Source of the DNA: JAJNBA01 sp963842295
Lineage (GTDB): Bacteria; Actinomycetota; UBA4738; HRBIN12
Assembly (NCBI GenBank): GCA_963842295.1
Contig: CAWJFY010000003.1
Location: 1-31,556, forward strand
Length of the DNA: 31,556 bases
Direction of reading: 5' to 3'
In this document: piece after piece, positions 22,415 to 31,500 of the stretch
Layout of the letters: every line of letters starts with the position of its first letter
Numbering within the stretch: the first letter of the stretch is position 1
Translations under genes and position numbers: made by a program
Notes under the pieces: model-generated
Database searches by the model: none
What the model saw: only the letters and a program-made list of their open reading frames with translations
What the model was told of the DNA's origin: nothing

Positions 22415-22584
22415 GTCAACACCAGGTCAAGGAGCCGACCGAAACAGGCGGAACTCGACGGTACTCCTGAGACACGTCGCTGCCCCTGGGCTGTGAAAGT
22501 GCTGGTCAGCCGGGTGCGCGGGCCCTCCTCGACACGGAAGAGGTCGGAGGTTCAGATCCTCGCGCCAGGAAAACCCCAGGTCAG
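22415..22584 (+). repeat. tRNA-Val-derived dispersed repeat, copy 4 (most decayed)
   Basis: The copy starts GTCAACACCAGGTCAAGG and keeps GACGGTACTCCTGAGACAC. The tRNA half is eroded. The anticodon arm CCTCC-TCGACAC-GGAAG has one mismatch and a C at the normally invariant U33 position. The T-arm GGAGG-TTCAGAT-CCTC is kept, but the acceptor end reads GCGCCAGG, with no CCA. A tail, GAAAACCCCAGGTCAG, matches the tails of copies 1 and 2. The sequence from 22585 to 22800 shows no gene. Confidence 0.75.
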
Positions 22585-22800
22585 AGAGAGCGCTTCTAGC
22601 ACGGGAATGTGGCCACGCCTGAGCGTTTGGCACAGGAGTTGTCGACAACGGGATCGGTTGCCCGGATCAGCCGCCGAGACAGATGTCAATCAGAAGGCAG
22701 ACTTCTGACCCTTGAGTTGCATAGTGCCGAGGGATTACGGTTCGCGCACGTCAGCGCGCGGTCGCCTGCTGCGGTCGCCTCGACAGGAGACGATGATCGG

Positions 22801-24114
22801 ATGAAGGTCGCGGAACGGGATCGACAGACGGCTCATCAAGCGCGGCTGAGTCGCGGATCCGCGGGATCCCGCCGTGGACGCGTGCCCCGCGCTCGCGGGC
22901 CTTGGCGGAGCGCCCGTCCTGTCATCCGGCGCCTACGCTCTGGCCCGCTCGGACAGGACTTGCTCATCGCGTCGCTGCTGACGACGGCCTCGCTCGTCGG
23001 CTTGCTAGTACATCTGCACGTCGATCTTCCCGAGGGCGCGGCCGACCCCGTGAACCGCAGCCTCGACACGATGGGGATCGTGCTGGCGCTCCTGCAAACG
23101 GTTCCGCTGGTGTGGCGTCGAATAGCCCCGGTGCTCGTCCTCGCGGTCTGCAGCAGCGCCATGTTCCTGTTCTTCTACATGGGGTACCTCCCCTCGTTCG
23201 CTTCGTTCGGGTTCCTCCTCGCCCTGTACACGGTGGCGGCGCACCGTGACCGCACGATTTCGATCCCCGCTGCCATCGCCAGCGCGGCCGTCGTTCTCCT
23301 GATCATGATCGGTTCTCGGGAGCCGCTCGAGCTGGACGCGATCTTCGCTGAAGGTTTGGTCGTCGGCGCCGTATGGTTCATCGGTGACGGTCTTCGGACC
23401 AAGCGAGGTGAAGTGAGCAGTCTCGAGGACCGCGCATCGCAACTCGAACGAGATCGCGAGAGGGCGGCGCAGGAGGCGGTGACCGAGGAGCGTCGGGTCA
23501 TCGCCCGCGAGCTGCACGACATGGTCGCGCACAACGTCAGCGTGATCGTGGCACAGTCGGCCGCCGCACAACGCGTGCTGGATGAGGACCCGGAAGAGGG
23601 ACGCGTCGCTTTGCGCACGATCGAGGAGTCGGGTCGGGAGGCGCTCGTTGAGATGCGCAGGCTCCTCGGACTCTTGAGGACGAACCATGATCGGGCCGAT
23701 GTGCGGGCGCCGCAGCAGGGACTCAACGATCTCGGGACCCTCTTGTCACAGGTGCGCGAGGCAGGCCTTCCCGTCACGCTCTCGGTCGAGGGTCGCCCTC
23801 GGCCCCTGCCCGCGGGACTGGACCTTTCGGCGTTCCGGATCGTCCAGGAGGCGCTCACCAATGTGTTGAAGCACGCGGGGCCGGCCAGTGCGAGAGTCAC
23901 GATCCGCTACGGGGAATCGAATCTGCGCCTGACCGTCTGCGACGACGGGCCGGGCCCGAACACCGAGGACCCGGACCCTCTCCATGCGAGGTACGGACAC
24001 CTCGGGATGCGAGAGCGCGTCGGGCTCTTCAGCGGGGACCTGCGGGTGGGACACAGGTCCGGCGGTGGCTACGAAGTCGTTGCTTCGTTGCCGCTCGACG
24101 CAGATCCGTCGTGA
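22801..24114 (+). CDS. NarL-type sensor histidine kinase
   Basis: The 437 residues have a basic N-terminus, then four to five membrane helices (about 60-205) with only short loops, so the sensor is largely within the membrane. A short coiled coil (about 210-232) leads to a HisKA_3 domain with RELHDMVAHNVSVIV (phospho-acceptor H239) and a HATPase domain: IVQEALTNVLKHA, CDDGPGP and GHLGMRERV. This is the common actinobacterial intramembrane-sensing kinase. I chose the ATG at 22801, with AGGAG 11 bases upstream; the frame stays open upstream into repeat-flanking sequence. The response regulator overlaps its last codon, so they form a pair. Confidence 0.9.
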   Translation: MKVAERDRQTAHQARLSRGSAGSRRGRVPRARGPWRSARPVIRRLRSGPLGQDLLIASLLTTASLVGLLVHLHVDLPEGAADPVNRSLDTMGIVLALLQTVPLVWRRIAPVLVLAVCSSAMFLFFYMGYLPSFASFGFLLALYTVAAHRDRTISIPAAIASAAVVLLIMIGSREPLELDAIFAEGLVVGAVWFIGDGLRTKRGEVSSLEDRASQLERDRERAAQEAVTEERRVIARELHDMVAHNVSVIVAQSAAAQRVLDEDPEEGRVALRTIEESGREALVEMRRLLGLLRTNHDRADVRAPQQGLNDLGTLLSQVREAGLPVTLSVEGRPRPLPAGLDLSAFRIVQEALTNVLKHAGPASARVTIRYGESNLRLTVCDDGPGPNTEDPDPLHARYGHLGMRERVGLFSGDLRVGHRSGGGYEVVASLPLDADPS

Positions 24115-24773
24115 CGATCCGCGTGCTGATCGCCGACGATCAGCCACTGATGCGAGCTGCGTTCGAGATGACCCTGCGGCCGGAGGACGACATCGAGGTC
24201 GTGGGCGAGGCGGCCGACGGGCGGGAGGCGATCGCGAAGGCCCGCTCCTTGCATCCGGACGTGATCCTGATGGACATCCGTATGCCCGAGCTCGACGGCG
24301 TCGAGGCGACCCGGATCCTCGCAGGCGACGGGGAAAGTCCCAAGGTCCTTATCCTCACGACGTTCGACATCGACGAGTACGTGATGGAGGCGCTCCAGGC
24401 GGGCGCGAGCGGTTTCTTGCTCAAAGACATCCGCGCGGATGAGCTCGTGAAGGCGATCCGTGTCATCGCCGCCGGCGACACGCTCCTCGCGCCCTCGGTC
24501 ACCCGCCGTCTGCTGGAGACGTTCATCTCGCCACGCCCGCCCGATCCGGAGCAGGCGAGCGAGCTCGACGCGCTTACACCAACCGAACGCACGGTCCTCA
24601 CGCTGATCGGACAGGGCTACTCGAACGGAGAGATCGGAGCAACGCTGTTCATCGCCGACACGACCGTCCGCACCCACGTGCGGCACATCTTCGAGAAGCT
24701 CGGGTTGCGCGACCGGGTGCAGGCGGTCGTCCTTGCCTACCGCATCGGTCTGGTGAAGCCGGCCGCCCCGTAA
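24111..24773 (+). CDS. NarL/LuxR-type response regulator
   Basis: The 220 residues comprise a receiver domain (1-120) with the acidic pair in LIADDQPL and the phosphorylated aspartate D55 in VILMDIRMPEL, then a LuxR-type helix-turn-helix (about 150-215: ALTPTERTVLTLIGQGYSNG and VRTHVRHIFEKLGLRDRVQA). Its GTG overlaps the kinase stop, so the two are coupled. The first RND gene starts 123 bases downstream, behind a perfect GTGTCC-CCA-GGACAC dyad, which makes the efflux operon its likely target. Confidence 0.93.
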   Translation: MTIRVLIADDQPLMRAAFEMTLRPEDDIEVVGEAADGREAIAKARSLHPDVILMDIRMPELDGVEATRILAGDGESPKVLILTTFDIDEYVMEALQAGASGFLLKDIRADELVKAIRVIAAGDTLLAPSVTRRLLETFISPRPPDPEQASELDALTPTERTVLTLIGQGYSNGEIGATLFIADTTVRTHVRHIFEKLGLRDRVQAVVLAYRIGLVKPAAP

Positions 24774-24856
24774 TGCGATTGCGGTAGACCCAGGTCGTCT
24801 CCCGCGATGACGAGGTTCATCGCCCCTGACGATGACCGCTGTCCCCCTCGTTCCTA

Positions 24857-24871
24857 GTGTCCCCAGGACAC
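24857..24871. promoter_or_regulatory. Dyad upstream of the RND operon, candidate operator
   Basis: GTGTCC-CCA-GGACAC is a perfect six-base dyad 25-39 bases before the ATG of the first RND gene. It may bind the adjacent NarL-type regulator or a metal-responsive repressor. No convincing promoter hexamers are visible around it. Confidence 0.4.
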
Positions 24872-24895
24872 GGATCGTTCGGGAGGGTACGCACC

Positions 24896-27800
24896 ATGAT
24901 GCGGTGGATCATCGGATCGAGTCTCAAGGCGCGAGGGTTCGTGCTCCTCCTCGCGGGCGTGATGATCGTACTGGGCATCGTACAGCTCGGGAACGTTCCG
25001 AGAGACGCCCTGCTCGAGTTCTCGCCGCCGACCGTCGAGGTTCAGACGGAGGCATTGGGACTGTCGGCCATCGAGGTCGAGGAGCTGATCACCGTCCCGC
25101 TCGAGCAGGACCTGCTCAACGGGGTGGCGTTCCTCCACACGATCCGCTCGGCGTCGCTCCCCGGACTCTCATCGATCGAGATGGTTTTCGAGCCGGGGAC
25201 CGACATCCTCGATGCACGGCAGGTCGTGGAGGAGCGGCTGACCCAGGCGCACGCGCTTCCGCAGGTCTCCAAACCGCCGCAGATGCTCCAACCCGTCTCC
25301 TCGACGGGCCGGGTGATGATGGTCGGCCTCTCGTCGGACGAAGTCTCGTTGATCGACATGTCCTTGCTGGCTCGTTGGAACATCAGGCCTCGCCTGATGG
25401 GCGTTCCCGGTGTGGCGAACGTATCGGTCTGGGGTCAGCGGGAGCGGCAGCTCCAGGTCCTGGTGGATCCCGCGCGCCTCCGAGCCCACCACGTGTCACT
25501 GCAACAGATCGTCGAGACGACGGCGAACGCCCAGTTCGTGTCGAACCTGACCTTCGTGGAAGCGTCCACGCCGGGCACCGGGGGCATCATCGAGACGCCC
25601 AGCCAACGACTCGGGATCCAGCACGGCGTCCCGTTCGCCTCACCGGCCGATCTCGCGAAGGTGATCGTTCAGGACAGGGGAGGCGCCCCACTGCGACTCG
25701 GGGACGTCACCGACGTGGTGGTCGACCACCAACCCCTGATCGGTGACGCTGTGTTCCCGGACGGTCCTGGCCTGTTGCTCGTGATCGAGAGGCTTCCCGG
25801 AGCGAACCCCTTGGAGGTGACGCACGGGATCGAAGCTGCGTTGGACGACCTGCGCCCCGGCCTCTCGGGGATCAGGATCGACACGTCCCTGTTCCGGCCG
25901 GGGACCTACATCGAGACCTCGAGCCGGAGCCTGACCATCGCCCTCGTCGTCGGCGTGCTCCTACTCGTGCTGGCGCTCGGCGCGTTCCTCTTGCCGTGGA
26001 GGACCGCCTTGCTCTCGCTCATCGCGATGGCGACGTCGCTGCTCGTCGCGGTGCTCGTGCTCTCCTGGTCCCAGGCCACGTTCAATTCGATGATCGCGGC
26101 CGGGCTGGTCCTTGCGCTCGTCGTCGTGATCGATGATGCGGTGGGCGACGCCGAGCGCATCGCACGACGCCTCCGGGAGCGGCGCGAGGAGAGCGCCGGA
26201 GCACCGGGTTCGGCCGCTCGCATCGTTCGCGATGCGATGCTCGAGATGCGAGGGGCGGGCTTGTACGCGACCTTGATCTCTCTGGTCGTGTTGGTGCCCG
26301 TCTTCTTCACGCGGGGCGCGTTCGGGGCGTTCTTCCCCTCGATCGCGACGGCCTACGCGGTCGCCGTGGCGGCATCCATGCTGGTGGCGCTCGCGGTGAC
26401 CCCGGCCGTTGGCCTGACGCTACTGGCGAAAGCACCCCTCGGGAACCAAGAGTCGCCGCTGGTCCGCTGGTTGCGACCTCGCTACGAGCGTGGTCTTCCT
26501 CGCATGATGGGGTCGACCCGACCGGTGTTCGTCCTGGCGGGCGTGATGCTGCTGGTCGGACTCGTCACGACGCCGTTCCTCGGGCGCTCGTTCACCCCCG
26601 AGCTCGACGACACGAACCTGCTGGTCCGGCTCGCCGGCGCGCCGGGCACCTCCCTCCCGGAGATGGACCGGATCGCCTCGCGCATGAGCAACGAGATCAG
26701 TGAGATCCCAGGGATCCTGAACGTCGGGGGACACACCGGTCGTGCGCTCTTGTCGGATCAGGTGGTGGGCACCGAGGGGAGTGAGCTGTGGATCACGATC
26801 GATCCTCAGGCGGACTACGACGCGACACGCAGCTCGATCGAGAAGATCGTCCAGGGTTACCCCGGGCTCGATCGCAGCGTGGTGACCTTCTCCTCCAAAC
26901 GGATCGACGAGGTCCTGTCGGGCCCGAACGATCCCATCACGGTTCGGATCTTCGGGCAGGATCTGGGGGTCCTTCGCCAGAAGGCCCAAGAGGTGAAGCA
27001 GATCCTGTCCGGGATCGACGAGATCGTGGGCCCGCGGATCACCACCCACTCCGACGAGCCGACCGTCGAGATCGAAGTCGACCTCGAGGCCGCCGAGCGG
27101 TACGAGATCGTGCCGGGCGACGTTCGACGTGCCGCGACCACTCTCCTCTCGGGCATCCAGGTCGGAAGCCTCTTCGACGACCAGAAGGTGTTCGACGTGG
27201 TGGTGTGGGGAACACCGGAGGTTCGACACGACCTTTCCAGCGTCGAGGAGCTGTCGATCGATACCCCCGCAGGAGGGCAGGTGCGCTTGGGCGACGTGGC
27301 GGACGTGCGGGTCGGGTCCTCTCCCACCGTGATCCGGCACGTGGACGTCTCACGGAGCATCGACGTGACGGCCGGAGTGTCCGGCCGAAGCGTCGGAGCC
27401 GTCGCCGACGAGGTACGAGCCGGACTGAAGGCCGTCGAGTTCCCGATGGAGTACCACGCGGCACTCGTCGGGGACTACGACGCGGGTCTGTCGATCGATC
27501 GACAGGCGCTCGGTTTCGCGATCGCCGCGGCGATCGCCCTTCTCCTGCTCGTCCAGGCGGCGATCGGAAATTGGCGCCTCGCGGCCTCGGTGTTCTTGAC
27601 GTTGCCACTCAGCCTCGCCGGGGGCGCGGTCGGCGCGCTGCTGGACGGCCGGGTGGTCTCTATCGGATCGGTCGCCGGGTTCCTGGCGATCCTCGGACTC
27701 GCGGCTCGTCACGCCGTCATCCAGATCCGGTACGCACAGCACCTCGAGCGAGCGCAAGGGCTCGCGTTCGGGGACGAGCTCGTCATCCGTGGCGCCGGTG

Positions 27801-28075
27801 AGCGCCTGGGACCGTTCCTGACCTCGATGCTGACGACCGCGCTGGTGTTCGTCCCACTCGCGATCGCCGGGACGGTCGCTGGTCTCGAGATCGTGCAACC
27901 GATGGCCGCGGTGGTCCTCGGCGGCCTCGTCTCGACCGCGCTGGTCACGCTTTTCGTGACGCCCGCCCTATACCGGCGTTTCGGCTCCTACTCGGAACCC
28001 GATCTGTCCATGGTGTTCGCCGAACCGATGGTCGACCTGAACCCTCTCGAGGGATCAGAGCTCACCAGCTCATAG
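24896..28075 (+). CDS. CusA/CzcA-like RND efflux protein 1
   Basis: The 1059 residues have the full RND layout: TM1 (about 10-28), a large outer loop, a bundle of TM helices (about 340-535), a second outer loop and a final bundle (about 865-1030). The HME-type mark is the proton-relay pair in VVVIDDAVGDAERI (D413/D414). The outer loops carry family segments such as PTVEVQTEALGLSAIEVEEL and VPLEQDLL. GGGAGGG lies eight bases before the ATG at 24896. Heavy-metal RND pumps usually span to an outer-membrane channel. Here no outer-membrane factor is present, and the adaptor that follows is tiny. The substrate (metal or other) is not established. Confidence 0.9.
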   Translation: MMRWIIGSSLKARGFVLLLAGVMIVLGIVQLGNVPRDALLEFSPPTVEVQTEALGLSAIEVEELITVPLEQDLLNGVAFLHTIRSASLPGLSSIEMVFEPGTDILDARQVVEERLTQAHALPQVSKPPQMLQPVSSTGRVMMVGLSSDEVSLIDMSLLARWNIRPRLMGVPGVANVSVWGQRERQLQVLVDPARLRAHHVSLQQIVETTANAQFVSNLTFVEASTPGTGGIIETPSQRLGIQHGVPFASPADLAKVIVQDRGGAPLRLGDVTDVVVDHQPLIGDAVFPDGPGLLLVIERLPGANPLEVTHGIEAALDDLRPGLSGIRIDTSLFRPGTYIETSSRSLTIALVVGVLLLVLALGAFLLPWRTALLSLIAMATSLLVAVLVLSWSQATFNSMIAAGLVLALVVVIDDAVGDAERIARRLRERREESAGAPGSAARIVRDAMLEMRGAGLYATLISLVVLVPVFFTRGAFGAFFPSIATAYAVAVAASMLVALAVTPAVGLTLLAKAPLGNQESPLVRWLRPRYERGLPRMMGSTRPVFVLAGVMLLVGLVTTPFLGRSFTPELDDTNLLVRLAGAPGTSLPEMDRIASRMSNEISEIPGILNVGGHTGRALLSDQVVGTEGSELWITIDPQADYDATRSSIEKIVQGYPGLDRSVVTFSSKRIDEVLSGPNDPITVRIFGQDLGVLRQKAQEVKQILSGIDEIVGPRITTHSDEPTVEIEVDLEAAERYEIVPGDVRRAATTLLSGIQVGSLFDDQKVFDVVVWGTPEVRHDLSSVEELSIDTPAGGQVRLGDVADVRVGSSPTVIRHVDVSRSIDVTAGVSGRSVGAVADEVRAGLKAVEFPMEYHAALVGDYDAGLSIDRQALGFAIAAAIALLLLVQAAIGNWRLAASVFLTLPLSLAGGAVGALLDGRVVSIGSVAGFLAILGLAARHAVIQIRYAQHLERAQGLAFGDELVIRGAGERLGPFLTSMLTTALVFVPLAIAGTVAGLEIVQPMAAVVLGGLVSTALVTLFVTPALYRRFGSYSEPDLSMVFAEPMVDLNPLEGSELTSS

Positions 28076-28089
28076 GCAAGGAGAGAGAG

Positions 28090-28521
28090 ATGTCGAACGG
28101 TCGTCGATGGATCGCAGCGCTCCTGATCGTCTCAGGTCCGCTCCTCTCAGGCTGCTCCGCGGTCGAGGAGGGGGAGGAGGCGCTGCACGACCCCGCCACG
28201 CTCGAGCCGATCGCCGGATCGGACGTGTCGCGGGTGACACTCACGCAGGAAGCCGCCACCCGACTGGATATCGAGGCAGCACCCGTCCTCGACACCGGGT
28301 CCGCCACCGTGATCCCCTATGCAGCCGTCTACTACACAGCCAATGGAGACACCTGGACGTATACGAATCCCGAGCCCCTGACGTTCGTTCGCGTACCGAT
28401 CGTCGTCGACCGCATCCGTGGAGATCGGGTCTTCTTGTCGGAGGGTCCGCCTTCCGGGATGGAGGTCGTGACCCAGGGCTCCGCGGAGCTCTACGGGACC
28501 GAGACAGGCGTGGAGGAGTGA
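28090..28521 (+). CDS. Miniature RND adaptor-like lipoprotein
   Basis: The 143-residue lipoprotein has a lipobox, LSGC (Cys22). The mature part looks like only the membrane-proximal beta domain of a periplasmic adaptor: VTLTQEAATRLDIEAAPV, then VIPYAAVYYTANGDTWTYTN, TFVRVPIVVDRIRGDRVFLS and GMEVVTQGSAELYGTE. The lipoyl and hairpin domains needed to reach an outer-membrane channel are absent. AAGGAGAGAGAG precedes the ATG. It lies 14 bases after RND 1 and 22 before RND 2, so it is probably the shared accessory subunit. The short form fits a cell without an outer membrane. Confidence 0.8.
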   Translation: MSNGRRWIAALLIVSGPLLSGCSAVEEGEEALHDPATLEPIAGSDVSRVTLTQEAATRLDIEAAPVLDTGSATVIPYAAVYYTANGDTWTYTNPEPLTFVRVPIVVDRIRGDRVFLSEGPPSGMEVVTQGSAELYGTETGVEE

Positions 28522-28543
28522 CCATGAAGGGATCGCCTCGACC

Positions 28544-31500
28544 ATGATGCGCTGGATCGTGGCGTCGAGCATCAAGCTCCGCTTCGTCGTCGTGGCGATG
28601 GCGGCCGGCATGATGCTGTACGGGTTCACCCAGCTGCCCAACACGCCGCTCGACGTGTTCCCGGAGTTCGCGCCGCCGCAGGTGGAGATCCAGACGATCA
28701 GCCTGGGTCTTTCCTCGACGGACGTGGAATCGCTCGTCACCGTCCCGCTCGAGGAAGCGTTGAACGGTGTCCCCGGTCTCGAGACGATCCGGTCCAGGTC
28801 GGTGTCGGATCTATCGTCCATCCAGCTGCTGTTCAAGCCGGGGACCGACCTCCTCGAAGCTCGTCAGCTCGTCTCGGAGCGCGTTCGGATCGTCACGCCC
28901 AGCTTGCCGACGTGGGCCGCGCCCCCGGTGATGATGCCGCCCGTGTCGGCGACGCGTCGCGTGATGCACATCGGGTTGTCGTCCGATTCCGTGTCCCAGA
29001 TCGAGATGTCGACCACCGCATACTGGAAGATCCGGGCCCGGCTGCTTCGTGTGCCCGGAGTCGCCAACGTCGCGATCTGGGGCGAGCAACTGCAGCAGCA
29101 GCACGTGCGAGTCATCCCGGAGCGACTCCGACGGCTCCACGTTTCCCTCGACGAGGTGATGCGGGCGACCGCCGATTCGCTGGATGCCGGCTTGCTGAAG
29201 TACTCGGACGGCGCTGTGATCGGCACCGGAGGTGCGCTGGAGACCCCCACCCAGCAGCTCGCCATCCGCCACATCCTGCCCATCCTCTCCCCCGAGGACC
29301 TGTCGAAGGTGGTCGTGGCGGAACGCGGGGGCAGGACGATCCTGCTGGGTGATGTCGCGAGGCTGCTGATCGACCATCAGCCTCTCGGTGGGGACGCGGT
29401 CGTCAACAACGGCCCCGGCCTCCTGCTCGTCGTTGAGAAGTTCCCGTGGGGGAACACACTCGAGGTCACCGCCGGGGTCGAGGCCGCACTCGACGAGATG
29501 CGACCGGGTCTTCCCGGGATCGAGATCGACTCGCAGATCTTCCGCGCCGGCGACTTCGTCGACGACGCGATCCACAACCTCTCCCACTCGCTCGTGGTCG
29601 GCGTCCTTCTCATGGTGTTGGTGTTGATCGTGTTCCTCTACGACTGGCGCAGCGCCCTGATCAGTGCCGTGACGATCCCGCTCTCACTGACGGCGGCGGG
29701 CCTCGTGTTGCACCTTCGCGGCGTCACGATCAACACGATGATCCTGGCGGGGTTCGTCATCGCCCTGGGGGCCGTCGTCGACGACGCGATCGTCGATTGC
29801 GAGAACATCGTGCGTCGTCTCCGCCTGCATCGAAAGTCGAGCGACGACCGGTCGATCGCGACGACGGCGAGGATCATCTTCGACGCCTCTCTGGAGGTCC
29901 GCGGCGCGGTCGTCTATGCGTCGATGATCGAGGGACTCGCGTTGTTGCCGATCTTCTTCCTGCAGAGCCTGATCGGCTCGTTCTTCCGACCGCTGGCCAC
30001 GGGGTACGCGCTGGCCGTCGCGGTCTCCACGCTCGTCGCGCTGATCGTGACGCCGGCGACGGCGATGATCCTCCTGCGAAAGGCGCCCCTCGAGCGCCGG
30101 GAGTCCCCGCTCGTTGGATGGTTGCAGCGGGGATACGACCGGTTACTGGCGCCGATCATCCGCAGCCCGCGGCCCGCGTATGCAACGGTGGGCGCGATGA
30201 TGGTGGCCGGCGCGGTCACGGTGCCGTTGCTGGGGCAGTCCCTCCTACCCACGTTCCAAGAGCGGGATTTCTTGATGCACTGGATCTCGGCGCCGGGAAC
30301 GTCGGTGGGGGAGGAGCGGAGGATCGTCACCCAAGCGAGCCGCGAATTGCGGGCCATCCCGGGAGTCCGCAGCTTCGGCTCGCACATCGGGCAGGCGTTC
30401 CTGTCCGAGGAGATCGCCGGAGTCAACTTCGGCGAAAACTGGATCAGCCTCGATCCGTCGGCGCCGTTCGACGAGACCGTCGCCGCGATCGATGAGGTCG
30501 TCGAAGGATACCCGGGCCTCTTCCGCAATCGAGAGACCTACCTGAACGAGCGGATCGACGAGGTGCTCGCAGGATCGAGCGACGCGATCGTGGTGCGCAT
30601 CTTCGGCGACGATCTCGAGGTGATCCGGACGAAGGCGAACGAGGTCGGCGAGATCCTCGGATCGATCGACGGCGTGGTGGATCAGCACGTCGAGCTCCAG
30701 GCCGACATCCCCCAGATCCAGATCGAGGTCGACCTCGAGAAGGCGGAGCGGTACGGGCTGAAGCCGGGGGATGTGCGAAGGGCGGCGGCGACCATGCTCG
30801 CGAGCGAGGAGGTCGGTGACATCTTCCGGGACGGGAAGGCCTACGACGTCCATGTGTTCAGCACGCCCGCCTCGCGCGACAGCGTGAACGACGTCAGCGA
30901 GATGCAGGTCGATACGCCGGACGGCGGGTTCGTGCAGCTCCAAGATGTGGCCGACGTCCGCTTGATCCCGATGCCGAACGCGATCCAGCGGGAGTCCTTC
31001 TCGAGGACGATCACCGTCGGCGCCAATGCCGAAGGCAGGGACCTCGGCTCGATCGTCCAGGAGCTGGAACGACGCCTCGAGTCGGTCGAGTTCCCCCTTG
31101 GCGTCCATGCCGAAGTGCTGGGTGAGTTCACGGAGCGGCAGGCGGCACAGTCGCGCCTCGCCCTGTTCGCGGCCGTCGCCGTCATCGGGATCTTCCTGAT
31201 CCTCCTCGCATCGTTCGGGAGCTGGCGTCTGGCGACGCTCGCGTTCGTGACACTCCCGATGGCATTGGTCGGTGGGGTGCTTGCGGCCTACCTGATCGGC
31301 GGAGGGGTCATCTCGATCGGCTCGCTGGTCGGCTTCTTCACGGTCCTGGGGATCGTCGCTCGGAACGGGATCATGATGGTGAGCCACTACAAGCACCTCG
31401 AGGATCACGAGGGGATGGTCTTCGGTCCCGAGCTTGTCGCGCGCGGTTCCCGAGAACGGCTCGCGCCGATCCTGATGACGGCGCTGACGACGGGACTCGC

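Noticed and set aside
24832..24860. Promoter ATGACC-N17-TAGTGT before the first RND gene
   Set aside because: Both hexamers are poor matches, and the second overlaps the dyad; not enough to call.
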